From JBBWZH01 sp035544115 (GTDB lineage: Bacteria > Actinomycetota > Actinomycetes > Mycobacteriales > CADCTP01), in the NCBI GenBank assembly GCA_963714145.1, contig OY970235.1, forward strand, positions 4,712,001 through 4,776,000: a stretch of DNA of 64,000 nt, in the 5' to 3' direction. The notes beneath the pieces were generated by a model. That model saw only the letters and a program-made list of their open reading frames with translations. It did not search any database and was not told the origin of the DNA. Below, piece by piece: positions 43,641 to 53,087 of the stretch. The position numbers and the translations under genes were made by a program. Position 1 is the stretch's first letter. The number at the start of each line of letters is the position of its first letter.

Positions 43641-44762
43641 GTGGAGCTGGCACCGGCCGATGCGCTGGGGCTGCGGATGCGCAGCCTGCTGCTGGCCGAC
43701 CGTCCCGGTTGGAGCGACGCCGGGCCGGCGGACGTGGCCGGCGTGGTCGGCTGGTTCGGGGCGATGCAGGCGCAGAACCTCGCCAGTGTGGCCTGGTCGC
43801 TCGGCGCGCGGCTGCCCGGGTGCACCGCGGACGACGTGCACGCCGCGTTGGAGCACCGGGAGGTGCTGCGGACCTGGCCGATGCGCGGCACCGTGCACCT
43901 CGTCCCGGCCCGCGACGCCCGCTGGATGCTCGACGTCCTGGGGGTACGGATGCTGGCCGGCGCCGCGACCCGCTGGGCGTACCTGGGGCTCAGCGGCGAG
44001 ACCGCCGACCGCGCCGTCGAGGTGCTCAGGGCGGCGCTGGCCGGGGGCGCCCGGCTGACCCGGGCGCAGTGCCTGCAGACGCTGACCGACGCCGGCATCA
44101 GCGACGCCGGCCAGTTCCGCCACCACCTGCTCTGGTACGCCAGCCAGCGTGGCGTCACCTGCTTCGGGCCGGACATCGGCAAGGAGCAGTCGTTCGTGCT
44201 GCTCGATGAATGGGCGCCGCAGCCGTACCGGCCGGACCGGGACGAGGCGCTCGGCACGATCGCGCTGCGGTACTTCCGCAGCCACGGGCCGACGACGCGG
44301 CAGGACTTCGCCGGCTGGACCGGCCTGCCGGCCACCGACGCCGAGCGCGGCATCGCCGCCGCCGGCGCCGGGCTGACCACCGTCCGGGTGGACGGCCGCG
44401 AGATGTACCTGGACCCGGCGCTGCTCGACGCGCCGACCACCCGCCCAGCCGCCGGCGACGACGAGGTGCTGCTGCTGCCCGGGTTCGACGAGTACCTGCT
44501 CGGGTTCAAGGACCGGTCCCTGATGCTCGACGCCGAGCACACGCGGGCGATCATCCCCGGCGGCAACGGCGTGTTCCAGGCCACGATCGTCCGCGGCGGC
44601 CGGGTGATCGGCACCTGGAAGCGCACCCTGACCCGGGCCCGCGCCGTCGTCGAGCTCCGGCCCCTGGTCCGCCTCGGCGCCGCGGACCGCTCCCGGGTGG
44701 AGGACGCGCTCAAGCCGTATGCGCACTTCGTCGGCCGGCCGGTCCAGGCCCGCTGGGCGTAA
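43641..44762 (+). CDS. AlkZ-like winged-helix DNA glycosylase family protein (HTH_42)
   Basis: A 373-residue protein of the winged-helix family that includes AlkZ/YcaQ, which unhook DNA interstrand crosslinks. The catalytic QxQ motif is present in GAMQAQNLASVAWSLG, the conserved WPMRGTVHLV follows, and LLLPGFDEYLLGFKDRS is the family C-terminal signature. GTG 43641 is chosen because GAAAGGTGG precedes it by six bases. In Streptomyces an AlkZ protects against the crosslinker azinomycin; many others have no known role. The next gene, on the opposite strand, is a SARP regulator. Confidence 0.85.
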   Translation: MELAPADALGLRMRSLLLADRPGWSDAGPADVAGVVGWFGAMQAQNLASVAWSLGARLPGCTADDVHAALEHREVLRTWPMRGTVHLVPARDARWMLDVLGVRMLAGAATRWAYLGLSGETADRAVEVLRAALAGGARLTRAQCLQTLTDAGISDAGQFRHHLLWYASQRGVTCFGPDIGKEQSFVLLDEWAPQPYRPDRDEALGTIALRYFRSHGPTTRQDFAGWTGLPATDAERGIAAAGAGLTTVRVDGREMYLDPALLDAPTTRPAAGDDEVLLLPGFDEYLLGFKDRSLMLDAEHTRAIIPGGNGVFQATIVRGGRVIGTWKRTLTRARAVVELRPLVRLGAADRSRVEDALKPYAHFVGRPVQARWA

Positions 44763-44967
44763 CCGCGGCCGGGCCGGAGTCGCATGTGGACGTCCACTGT
44801 GGACTGTCCGACGGGGCGGGTGTGGCTGGTTACCGCCCGCCGGGCCGTCGCGTACAGCCGGAGCAGGGTGGTCGACTCCGCCGGCACCCGGTCGAGCCAG
44901 CCCAACACGCACTGTACGACGGGGTTCGTCGACAGGCGCATCAGCGGCCGGGGACCGCTCGTCTCGA

Positions 44968-47823
44968 TCACTCGGCACCGGTGGCGGCGGATGGAGCGGG
45001 CTGCTGGTCGAGGCGTGCGAGTTTGGCGCGGATGGTGTCGGTGTCGGGGTGGTCGAGGTCGGTGAGGATGTCCAGCGCGGCGGTCCAGGCGGTGCGGGCC
45101 TGGTGGGTTTGGCCGGCGGCGTGGTGGGTGTCGCCGAGGCGGGTCAGGGTGTCGGCCTCGTTGTAGTGGTCGCCGAGGTCGCGGTAGAGGGTGTGGGCGT
45201 GGGTGTAGCTGTCGGCGGCGTGGGTGTGGTGGCCGAGGTGGTGGTGGGCATAGCCGAGGCTGTCCCACGTGGCGGCCTGCCCGTCGCGGTTGCCGGCTTC
45301 CTGGTGGAGGGTGAGAGCCTGCTGGCAGTAGGTGAGGGCGCTGGTGTGGTCGCCGAGCAGGGCGTGGTCCCAGCCGATCGCGTTGAGCGCGTGCGCCTGG
45401 CCGCTGCGGTGGCCGGTGGCCTGGAACAGGGTGAGGGCCTGCTGGGCGTGGCCGAGTGCGCGTTCGGGCCGGCCCCGCCGTTCCCACAGGATGCTGAGGG
45501 CTCGGTGGGTGTGGGCCTGGCCGGTCGGGTCGGCGGCGTTGGTGTGCAGGTGCAGGGCGTGGTGGAGGTGGGTGTGGGCCTGTTCGTCGTCGCCCAGCAT
45601 GGTCATCGCCGCACCCAGGAGCCGGTGGGTGTACGCGGCGGCGGGGTGAGGTAGCCGGTCGGCGGCGGGCAGGGCGGTCTGCCAGGTGCCGGCCAGCTCG
45701 GGCCAGCGCCCCCGCCGGTTCAGCAGGGTGTCCAGTGCCCAGGCCAGTTGCCAGGCGTGGGTGTCCCGGCCGCTGACGGCGGCCACCTGTTGGCTGGCCA
45801 GCAGCACCGGCAGTTCGGCGTCCAGCCATGCGAGCGCCGACTGCTGGTCGGGGAGTGGTTCGGGGATGGTGCCGTGGGCGGGTGGGGTGAGGGGGACCTG
45901 GATGGGTTCGCGGGCCGGGCGCAGGTGCCGGTTGGTGGTGTGGGCAGTGTGGGTGTAGTGGTCCAGCAGCCGCACCGTGGCCGCCTCGCGGTGCTGGTCG
46001 GTGTCCACGGTGTGGATGAGGTGGGTGGCGTAGTCCCGCAGTAGGTCGTGGAAGCCGTACCGGCCCGGTGCCTGCTCGCCCAGCAGCCCGGCCCGGGTCA
46101 GTTCGGTCAGCAGCCGTCGCGTCTGTGGCAGGGGCAGGCCGGCGAGGCTGGCGGCGGCCGGGGCGGCGCTGTCGGGGCCGGGGTGCAGGCCGAGGAGGCG
46201 GAACAGCCGGGCGGCGGGCGGGGTGAGGGTGGTGTAGGACCACGAGAACACGGCCCGTACCTGGGTGGTCGGGTTCCCGGCGTCGAGGGCGTCCAGCCGT
46301 CGGCTGGCGTCGGTGAGTTCGGCGGCGAGGAGGGCGAGCGGGAAGGTGGACTGTTGGGCGCGGGCGGCGGCGATCGCCAGCGCGAGCGGCAGCCGCGCGC
46401 AGGCGGTGATGATCTGTTCGACCGCCTGCGGTTCGGCGGTCACCCGGGCGGGGCCGAGGCGACGGGCGAGCAGATCACGGGCCTCGTCGGGGGTCGGTAG
46501 GTCCAGGGTGATCGGGTGGGCGCCGTCGGTGGCGAGCAGAGGGGTGAGTTGGCTGCGGCTGGTCACCACCGCGACCGCGGTGGGTGTGCCGGGCAGCAGC
46601 GGGCGGGCGTGGTCGGCGTCGCGGGCGTTGTCCAGCACCACCAACAGCCGCTTGCCGGCCAGCAGGCTGCGGTACAGGCCGACCTGGGCGTCCAGGGTGG
46701 TGGGGATCCGCTCGGCCGGCACGCCGAGGCCTTCGAGGAAGCCGCGGACCGCTGCGGCCGGTTGCATGATCCGCCCGCCCGGGTCGAACCCGCGCAGGTT
46801 CACGTACAGCTGCCCGTCGGGGAACCGGTCGGCGACGCGGTGCGCCCAGTGCACGGCGAGCGCGGTCTTGCCTACGCCGGCGGTGCCGGTGATCGTCGAG
46901 ATGGCCACCGCGGTCGTTGTCGGGTCGTCGGCCAGCACGGTGTCGAGGGCGTGTAGCTGTTCGGCGCGGCCGACGAACGATGCGACCGCCGGGGGCAGCT
47001 GCGCCGGCCCGGTGCGGCCCGCTGCCCGGCCGGCCTCAAGGTTGTGGCCGGCCGGGTGGGTAGGGAGGTGCAGTGCGGGGTCGGCGGTGAGGATCTGCTG
47101 GTGCAGGTGCTGGGTGGTGGGGGTGGGTGACACGCCGAGTTCGTCGTCGAGGACGGCGCGCAGGTGCAGGTAGGCGGCCAGCGCGTCGGCCTGCCGGCCG
47201 GTCCGGTACAGCGCGAGCATCAGCTGCCGCCACAGCCGTTCGCGCAGCGTGTGCCGGGTGACCAGGGCGCCCAGTTCCGCGGCGAGTTCGGTGTGCTGGG
47301 CCAGCGCGAGGCGGGCGTCGATGCAGTCTTCCAGCGCGTCGAGTCGGGCGTCTTCCAGCACTCGCATGTCCGGTTGTAGCGCGTCGGGCATCTCCAGTCC
47401 GTCCAGGACCGAGCCGCGCCACAGCCCCAGCGCCTGGGTCAGTTCCTGCGCCGCGGCGGCATGCCGGCCGTCGGACAGGCTGCCTCGCCCCTCGGCGACC
47501 AGCCGGTAGAACCGCAGCGTGTCCAGGGCCGGGGTGTCGATCCGCAGCACCAGCCGGCCGCCTGATCCGGAGTCGATCCGCACACCGTCGGGACCGTTGT
47601 GGTCGACCAGTCGGCGTAGGTCGGCCAGGTACGAGCGCAGGTTCGCGGCGGCCGATCGGGGTGGCCGACCGTCCCACAGCGCGTCAACGATCCAGTCGAC
47701 CGACACCGCCGTGTTCGCCCGCAACGCGAGGACCCCCAGCAGCACCCGTGCCATCCGCCGCGCCGGCACGCCGACGCCCGTGCCGCGGCGGATCTCCACC
47801 GGACCGAGAATGCGGATCTCCAC
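44968..47823 (-). CDS. SARP-family regulator with STAND ATPase and TPR repeats (second of a pair)
   Basis: A 951-residue paralogue of the regulator at 38.9-41.8 kb. Winged helix (1-95), BTAD (100-250), NB-ARC with Walker A GTAGVGKTALA (near 315), SWSYTTLTP and FHDLLRDYATHL, then TPRs rich in His/Thr pairs (QAHTHLHHALHLHTNA). ARC and TPR parts are strikingly alike in the two proteins (LFRLLGLHPGPD in both), while the N-termini differ, suggesting a shared signal but different target sites. It is divergent from a small secreted-protein gene. Confidence 0.9.
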   Translation of the reverse strand: MEIRILGPVEIRRGTGVGVPARRMARVLLGVLALRANTAVSVDWIVDALWDGRPPRSAAANLRSYLADLRRLVDHNGPDGVRIDSGSGGRLVLRIDTPALDTLRFYRLVAEGRGSLSDGRHAAAAQELTQALGLWRGSVLDGLEMPDALQPDMRVLEDARLDALEDCIDARLALAQHTELAAELGALVTRHTLRERLWRQLMLALYRTGRQADALAAYLHLRAVLDDELGVSPTPTTQHLHQQILTADPALHLPTHPAGHNLEAGRAAGRTGPAQLPPAVASFVGRAEQLHALDTVLADDPTTTAVAISTITGTAGVGKTALAVHWAHRVADRFPDGQLYVNLRGFDPGGRIMQPAAAVRGFLEGLGVPAERIPTTLDAQVGLYRSLLAGKRLLVVLDNARDADHARPLLPGTPTAVAVVTSRSQLTPLLATDGAHPITLDLPTPDEARDLLARRLGPARVTAEPQAVEQIITACARLPLALAIAAARAQQSTFPLALLAAELTDASRRLDALDAGNPTTQVRAVFSWSYTTLTPPAARLFRLLGLHPGPDSAAPAAASLAGLPLPQTRRLLTELTRAGLLGEQAPGRYGFHDLLRDYATHLIHTVDTDQHREAATVRLLDHYTHTAHTTNRHLRPAREPIQVPLTPPAHGTIPEPLPDQQSALAWLDAELPVLLASQQVAAVSGRDTHAWQLAWALDTLLNRRGRWPELAGTWQTALPAADRLPHPAAAYTHRLLGAAMTMLGDDEQAHTHLHHALHLHTNAADPTGQAHTHRALSILWERRGRPERALGHAQQALTLFQATGHRSGQAHALNAIGWDHALLGDHTSALTYCQQALTLHQEAGNRDGQAATWDSLGYAHHHLGHHTHAADSYTHAHTLYRDLGDHYNEADTLTRLGDTHHAAGQTHQARTAWTAALDILTDLDHPDTDTIRAKLARLDQQPAPSAATGAE

Positions 47824-48238
47824 GACACCTCCAAACCACCAGAAAACGTCGCATCGCTGCCGCTGAAAGCGTCACCCGACCCGGCCGGTGATCGCGACCC
47901 AGATCCGTCCCGACTGCCGGCCGGACTCACCGCGCATACGGCAGCGTATGCGGAACCGCGTGCCGGGCATTGACACCGTCCGCACCGGCGGTCCTGCCCC
48001 AGCCGCCACCCCGCCAGCGTGCCTACCGTCGATCGCGGTGCCTGGCCGCCAACTGTCCATCACAAGAAGGGCCAGCCAATCGGGGGCGCTGCCAGAGAAT
48101 TACCCGAACAGATCCGCCGAGTCGGGCTCGCTCGGGGCCTGTTGGCGGGCCACTGGCCCCCGGTCTTTCCACCGGAGCGGACAGGTGCTTCCCCTTTCCG
48201 CCTTCCGGTAATTCCGGCCCGATGAAAGCAGGCGAGGA
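47824..48238. other. Divergent promoter region of the second SARP gene
   Basis: 415 bases between the SARP start and the small secreted-protein start. It holds the palindrome at 47933-47952. A short frame MKAGED (48222-48242) overlaps the next start and may only supply its ribosome site. Nothing else recognised. Confidence 0.5.
47933..47952. promoter_or_regulatory. Perfect palindrome upstream of the second SARP gene
   Basis: CGCATACG and CGTATGCG surround GCAG: two perfect 8-base arms, about 110 bases ahead of the SARP start. The AT-containing arms stand out from the GC-rich surroundings and suit a dimeric repressor of the TetR or similar type. Confidence 0.5.
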
Positions 48239-48475
48239 TTGAACGGCAGAACTCGACCCTGGTTCCGTACGACCGTCGGTGTCGTCTCGATGGCGGTCGC
48301 GGGTGTCTTCGCTGTCGCGGTCCCGAGCGCACAGGCCGCGCCGGCGCGCGCACTGGACAAGGGACTCGAGATCCTGTCCGGCGCGCTCGGCAACTGCCTG
48401 GGCGGCACCCAGATCACCTGGTACCAGCCGGTCGCGCCGCTCATGGTCGGCTACTTCATGCAGATCTGGCCGTAG
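48239..48475 (+). CDS. Small secreted protein of unknown function
   Basis: A 78-residue precursor. The n-region RTRPWFR is followed by a hydrophobic run (VGVVSMAVAGVFAVAV) and a likely cleavage after PSAQA, leaving about 45 residues with one cysteine and an aromatic C-terminus (GYFMQIWP). The start is TTG 48239 with GAAAGCAGG upstream; no better start exists. It precedes another secreted-protein gene by 111 bases on the same strand. Confidence 0.6.
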   Translation: MNGRTRPWFRTTVGVVSMAVAGVFAVAVPSAQAAPARALDKGLEILSGALGNCLGGTQITWYQPVAPLMVGYFMQIWP

Positions 48476-48586
48476 CGACCACATCGCGCCGGGTGGCGTG
48501 AGTGGCCGGACGCGAGTTCACCGACCACGCGGACCTGCCCGGCATCCCATCCCCCAACGCCAACTGCCAGACGGGAAAGAGGCAAC

Positions 48587-49156
48587 ATGACGATCGGCAC
48601 GGGAGACAACCGAACGAGACGGCTGGGCGGTAGCACCACCAATGCATGGGGACGGATCTGGCGAGTCGCCGGTCTCGCGGTCGCACTTGTCGTGACGACG
48701 CTGCTCGCGGCCCCCGGAACGTCCTACGCGTCCTCGACCTCGAGGGACCAGACCTGGGCGTTCGTACCGCTGGCGAGCCCGGTCCCGCCCTTTGTCTGGG
48801 GCTTCAATGTCACCCAGGACTGGAAGGTCGGCGACTGCCATGTGTTCGCCCCGACCCTCGTCGGCGTCCTGGGCGGCACGAACAACGTCACTGTTCTGCT
48901 GCATGGCGTCAGTGCTACCGACCACACCAACAGCGCCGACATCTGGCACAGCACCTTCGACTTCTTCGACGGCCAGGGCCGCTTCCTCTTCCGGGCGGCC
49001 AGCCCTGCCTTCGACTCGCCGCGGATGGTACCCGCCAACGGGCGCTCCTCGGGCCCGAGTGACGTGTACACCTGGGACCGTCAGATAGTGGTGCCAATGG
49101 TGAGCCCGAGCCTGTGGTTGCAGATCAGAAGCATCACCTGGCACGCCTCCTGTTGA
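48587..49156 (+). CDS. Secreted protein, possibly DUF6294-like
   Basis: A 189-residue exported protein with a long n-region, a hydrophobic core (VAGLAVALVVTTLLAAP) and likely cleavage near SYASS. The mature part has one conserved-looking core (TQDWKVGDCHVF) and ends in a cysteine (ITWHASC); the spacing of the two cysteines with a tryptophan near each resembles DUF6294 proteins, but this is a memory-based match. AAAGAGG stands before the ATG. A very strong terminator follows 80 bases after the stop. Confidence 0.65.
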   Translation: MTIGTGDNRTRRLGGSTTNAWGRIWRVAGLAVALVVTTLLAAPGTSYASSTSRDQTWAFVPLASPVPPFVWGFNVTQDWKVGDCHVFAPTLVGVLGGTNNVTVLLHGVSATDHTNSADIWHSTFDFFDGQGRFLFRAASPAFDSPRMVPANGRSSGPSDVYTWDRQIVVPMVSPSLWLQIRSITWHASC

Positions 49157-49235
49157 CCCTCGACGCCCCATGATCGAACCGCTCCACCAACGACCGATGA
49201 TGCCGCTCCGCCCCCGGTGAACAGTCCACATCGGA

Positions 49236-49273
49236 CAGGGCCGGCGCCCGGGATGTTCCGGGCGCCGGCCCTG
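49236..49273 (+). terminator. Strong hairpin terminator
   Basis: CAGGGCCGGCGCCCGG pairs perfectly with CCGGGCGCCGGCCCTG (16 bases) around the loop GATGTT, 80 bases after the secreted-protein stop. No T-run follows. Confidence 0.88.
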
Positions 49274-49656
49274 CCGGGTTCCTGCGGGTCAGCCCGTCAG
49301 GCGACATAGCCGGCCAGTAGTGGTGCCACTCCAGGCTGGCGCAGGAGAGGGCATGCGACCAGTCTCCTTGTGCCGGGGAGACGCCGAATGGACCACCCTC
49401 TCGTGCCGAGAGTCGGACGGTTGATCCAGGCCAATCGATCTTGCGGGCAGGAAGCGACCAAAACTCTCAGGCGCAGGGTGGTGTGCTCCGAGTTGGAATC
49501 ATCCATTGCATGGGCGTGGCGACCTCTAGCGCCGGGATTGCCAACGATGTTCAGACATGTGGACGGCCGCATAGTAATGAAATGGCAAGATGGCGGCCGC
49601 GTTAAGAGAGCGGCAATCGCAGCCAACCTACTCCAGTCCGACGTCCGATTGGCCAA
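49274..49656. other. Gene-poor transition into low-G+C DNA
   Basis: 383 bases between the terminator and the NACHT stop. Base composition falls along it toward that of the NACHT gene. Frames exist on both strands but have poor starts and no recognised motif. This is one border of the foreign-looking segment. Confidence 0.45.
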
Positions 49657-52623
49657 TCACAGTCTACGTGAACCACTACTTCGTACCAGGATGATGCCTG
49701 CGAAAGGCGCAAGCAGACCCTTCTCTTGTCCATACCGCAGCACGGATGGCACCAAGCATTGCACTAACCGAGTGTATGCGAATTGAACGGCGCTGGAATC
49801 AGCGTATGGAGTATGGGTAGACATTGCCTCCTCGAAATCCTCTACCAGTCCTCTTGGGCGTGGGTCGGGACCAGCCCACCAGCCGAAACGTCTAGCTGTA
49901 CCATCAAGTTCAATAAGCGAAGATGAAATTAGGGTGCACGTCTCGCGCATAACCATAGCCATCTTTTCGGCTCGCTTCGCAGGGTTATCATGCGGTGCTT
50001 CCACGCCGAATTCACGGGACCAAGGAAGCACCCCGAGAACCATGCCTATCCGAGTTGCGGCGTAACTGCAGTGCTCGGCTACATGTCGCCATACTTCGCC
50101 TCGGCCGACCATCTCTCGTCTGAGCAAACGATCGATCATGTCGAGCAAATCCAGGACCTGACTAAGTGGACGAACGACATCCGTGGCGGGGACCTTCTCG
50201 ACGACATCCAGGAACGAACCTACCTCCTCACGTTCGGAGGATGATCCTAGTTTCCTGGCGAGGAAGTCGGTGCGATGTCCGAAGGACTCGTATCGCCGGC
50301 CGATTTCTCGTGCTAGCTCCACTATTGGCTCCAAATTCAGACTGGACCACGGAGCGCTAGCATCAATTCTCGCTTCGGGCAACTGATCACCAAGCGGTAC
50401 GCGAGCAAGAACTTCTGGAGAGTGCCAGTAGACAGTGTCGATACATGCCCCGCCTAAGGCATCCATTAACTCATCGCGTCCGACATTCTGGCCTTCACCC
50501 AGCAAACTGGCTTCCATGGTCCAGCAGTTGACTGCGCTCATGACGGTCCGTGCTGCTGTCCTATGGCCACTGAGCGGATCTCGTTGAGATGGGAGTCGGA
50601 AGATCCATTCGGGGAGCACTTCGGCCTGAACCCAATTTGCGAATGCCGATGCCGCTTCGAAGCTTACTCCGACTACCGGCGCCGTAGCGTCCCCGTACTC
50701 ATGGCGGACTGTCTTCCACTTCGGAGGCTGATAGTAGACAGCCTTGCTGCCCATGTTCTCCAGGAAGAGTTTGAAGTCCAGAACGGTTACTGGCTCCCGG
50801 CATATGTGAGTGTCTGGTGCGATTCTTGTCGCCCGACGCAGTTTTCGTGCAAGGGCGATCTTTCCGAAAGGCCCATGACCTGTTCCAACTGGACTACCGA
50901 GACGCGATTCCAGCTTTCTTCTGACGTCCGGCCGTAGTCCCCGAGCAAGTTCGGCGCACTCCTCGGCAAGGACGAGAGCGTAGACTGAAGAGCTCAAGAG
51001 GCACGCGTCAATGATAGGAGTGGCGTCGCTCTGCGCGGCGTAGAGTATGAAGACTTCTCTCCACCACTCGTCGCTTAGGTTTTCGATCAGGAGGGATGGA
51101 TTGCTGATTTCCTTAAGGTACGCGGCAGTCAAGTACTCTTGTATCGTAGAATGAGCAAAGGCGTACTGACCCGCTTCGCGTTCTATTAATAGACCGCTTG
51201 ACGCTTCAATATATTTGACGAAGCTTGTTGCTAGAGAGGCGTCGGATCCGACATCACTGAGAGCGCTACCAAGGATCTCTGCCGCTCGTGTCTCGTCAAA
51301 GTCTCGCTCGTGAGCGGTTGTCAGCTGGAAAGCAGCCGTCTGCAGTACGGCTTCTTTTTGATCGGTGGAGAGATCTGATTTGAGACCTTTTGCCTCCTGA
51401 CGGCGACCGAGGAAGACCTGGCATACTTCCCGGTAGAGCTCTACTCGACGACCCGGCAATGCACCTCGATAGTAGTGCACATGCGCAATCATGGTGAGCA
51501 GGAGAGGGTTGACCGCCAGTTCGTAAAGAGAATCGTTCTCGCGCAATTTCGTCATGAGTTCACTCGCCCCCTCCTCCGCTGTGCGTCGTACGCCGATGTC
51601 GTCCCGACCACCAGTGCTCATTATCCCGATGATCCTGTACCAGGACTGGAGAAATCTGCCCATCTGGGCCTCGCTAAACGGTCTGATTCGTAGGACCATC
51701 GCGCCTCTGATCGGATTATCTCTATAGCCGTGCGGCCTAGATGTCACGATGAATGAATTTCGCGAGAAGGTAGCCATCTGGCCTTCGACCCAAGCGACGA
51801 CCGCTGCTCGGTCACTTGGCCTGCCTACTTCATCTAAGCCATCGAATAGAAGGAGACAGGCGCCCTTCTCGAGCCTCCGTTCGATCCAACCCTTCGGTTC
51901 ATGCCTTATTACAGACGCGTCAAGTGAGGCCCGTATTATGTCGGCGAGGCTTATCTCTGGGTTACTCACAATGGTTGTTACATGTTCACGCAACAGGAGG
52001 AGGAACGGCAGGTAGACTTTTGTTCTGGTTTTGCGCCTAGATTGAGCAAGCTCCAGTGCAACGTGTTTGAGTAGTGTGGTCTTTCCTGCGCCGGGGGGTC
52101 CAATTACGGCAAGGTGTTCTCTGAAACCGTGTAATGCTCCAAGATAATACCAGATATCATGCCGACCGATCGACGAGGGGGCAGATGCACTATGCTCGTA
52201 ATTGATGGACTCACCACCGCCCAACGGATCGCTCGTGGCGTCGTGTGGCGGTGTCGGGACAAGACTTAGATCGATGTAGACATCCGCAATCCCAAGAGAG
52301 AACATCCCGACCGTCGGCAACCCTTTTACGTCGACATCGCGGTTGACTGCGTGGAGATATTCCTTGTATCGTCGCTCGAAAGAGGAAATTTTACGCATAA
52401 TCCAATCGTCTATGCTGTCGCTAACTCTTCGAATCCATCTACCTTCGAGCTCCTTATATATCTTTACTGCGCTGGATGCTAACAGCAGTACGAATCCGTA
52501 CGCCCCCAGGAGAACTGCAGACAAGATGGGGTTATCTTCGACCTCCTGTCGAAGTGCCACCGCAGATCCGATTGGAACCCCTACGCCGAGGATCGCAAGT
52601 GCTATTGTCCGCCATCGCATCAA
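49657..52623 (-). CDS. Membrane-anchored NACHT ATPase with an FGE/SUMF1-like domain
   Basis: A 988-residue protein. Two N-terminal membrane segments (about residues 6-25 and 33-52), then NACHT with Walker A GPPGAGKTTLLKH (near 175), Walker B LLLFDGLDEVGR (near 260) and sensor VTSRPHG, then helical repeats with FAHSTIQEYLTAAYL. At about 610-690 a stretch resembles the formylglycine-generating-enzyme/C-lectin fold: REPVTVLDFKLFLEN, APVVGVSFEAASAFANWVQ, FRLPSQRDP. The last 300 residues are helical and unassigned. Codon use and G+C are clearly lower than in neighbouring genes, a sign of transfer. A defence or sensing role is likely by family; the trigger is unknown. Confidence 0.85.
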   Translation of the reverse strand: MMRWRTIALAILGVGVPIGSAVALRQEVEDNPILSAVLLGAYGFVLLLASSAVKIYKELEGRWIRRVSDSIDDWIMRKISSFERRYKEYLHAVNRDVDVKGLPTVGMFSLGIADVYIDLSLVPTPPHDATSDPLGGGESINYEHSASAPSSIGRHDIWYYLGALHGFREHLAVIGPPGAGKTTLLKHVALELAQSRRKTRTKVYLPFLLLLREHVTTIVSNPEISLADIIRASLDASVIRHEPKGWIERRLEKGACLLLFDGLDEVGRPSDRAAVVAWVEGQMATFSRNSFIVTSRPHGYRDNPIRGAMVLRIRPFSEAQMGRFLQSWYRIIGIMSTGGRDDIGVRRTAEEGASELMTKLRENDSLYELAVNPLLLTMIAHVHYYRGALPGRRVELYREVCQVFLGRRQEAKGLKSDLSTDQKEAVLQTAAFQLTTAHERDFDETRAAEILGSALSDVGSDASLATSFVKYIEASSGLLIEREAGQYAFAHSTIQEYLTAAYLKEISNPSLLIENLSDEWWREVFILYAAQSDATPIIDACLLSSSVYALVLAEECAELARGLRPDVRRKLESRLGSPVGTGHGPFGKIALARKLRRATRIAPDTHICREPVTVLDFKLFLENMGSKAVYYQPPKWKTVRHEYGDATAPVVGVSFEAASAFANWVQAEVLPEWIFRLPSQRDPLSGHRTAARTVMSAVNCWTMEASLLGEGQNVGRDELMDALGGACIDTVYWHSPEVLARVPLGDQLPEARIDASAPWSSLNLEPIVELAREIGRRYESFGHRTDFLARKLGSSSEREEVGSFLDVVEKVPATDVVRPLSQVLDLLDMIDRLLRREMVGRGEVWRHVAEHCSYAATRIGMVLGVLPWSREFGVEAPHDNPAKRAEKMAMVMRETCTLISSSLIELDGTARRFGWWAGPDPRPRGLVEDFEEAMSTHTPYADSSAVQFAYTRLVQCLVPSVLRYGQEKGLLAPFAGIILVRSSGSRRL

Positions 52624-52718
52624 TCTAGATCCCTACTTGAGAATCTTGCCAAGTGATGCTGTCTGGCACCGCCGAGGCATCTCGAACTACAGATCGTACT
52701 CGGGTGGCCGCCGCAGCG

Positions 52719-52890
52719 GACAGGGACGAGGTGTTTTGGGAACTGGTGCTAGCGCGGATTATCGAGCCGTCAAGCAAGCTGGGCTCCTTACGGGTGCTGA
52801 GGAAGGTGGGATGGCCGGTCGTTGTACCGGGCGGTCATGCGTCGGTCTCGCGCCTACGCCGGCCGACAACGGCGCTCGGAGGACACTGCC
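52719..52890 (+). pseudogene. Remnant of an IS1634-type transposase
   Basis: The frame through DEVFWELVLARIIEPSSKLG and SLRVLRKVGW matches the N-terminal part of IS1634/IS4-like transposases (LVLARIIEPxSKL is typical). After about 52818 the likeness seems to continue in another frame (YRAVMRRSRAYAG), so it is frameshifted and truncated. It lies at the start side of the NACHT gene. The rest of the 52624-53087 interval holds nothing else recognised. Confidence 0.6.
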
Positions 52891-53087
52891 GCGGCGGACG
52901 GGAATGCGGCCTCGTCGAGGACCTGACCTCACGGATCTCCCGGCAGTGACGCGGCCGCCGACCTGGACTGAACTCTTGCACCCCGCCACCGCACTGATCA
53001 ACAGCACTCTCGGGCCGTTGTGACACGCCCTCGCACCAGACACGAGGATCGTGATCAACAGCGCTGTTACCCCGCGTTTGGCTCGGG

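Noticed and set aside
44763..44967. Minus-strand segment that could encode a short helical protein (MRLSTNPVVQCVLGWLDRV)
   Set aside because: The composition looks protein-like, but the frame does not stop before running deep into the AlkZ-like gene and there is no ribosome site.
43544..46243. Very long minus-strand open frame across the AlkZ-like gene and part of the SARP gene
   Set aside because: It is a shadow frame in GC-rich DNA with proline/arginine-rich low-complexity sequence; the overlapping genes have clear motifs and ribosome sites.
49297..49656. Minus-strand frame directly after the NACHT stop
   Set aside because: It begins at a TTG abutting the NACHT stop by chance, has no ribosome site, no motif and shifting composition.
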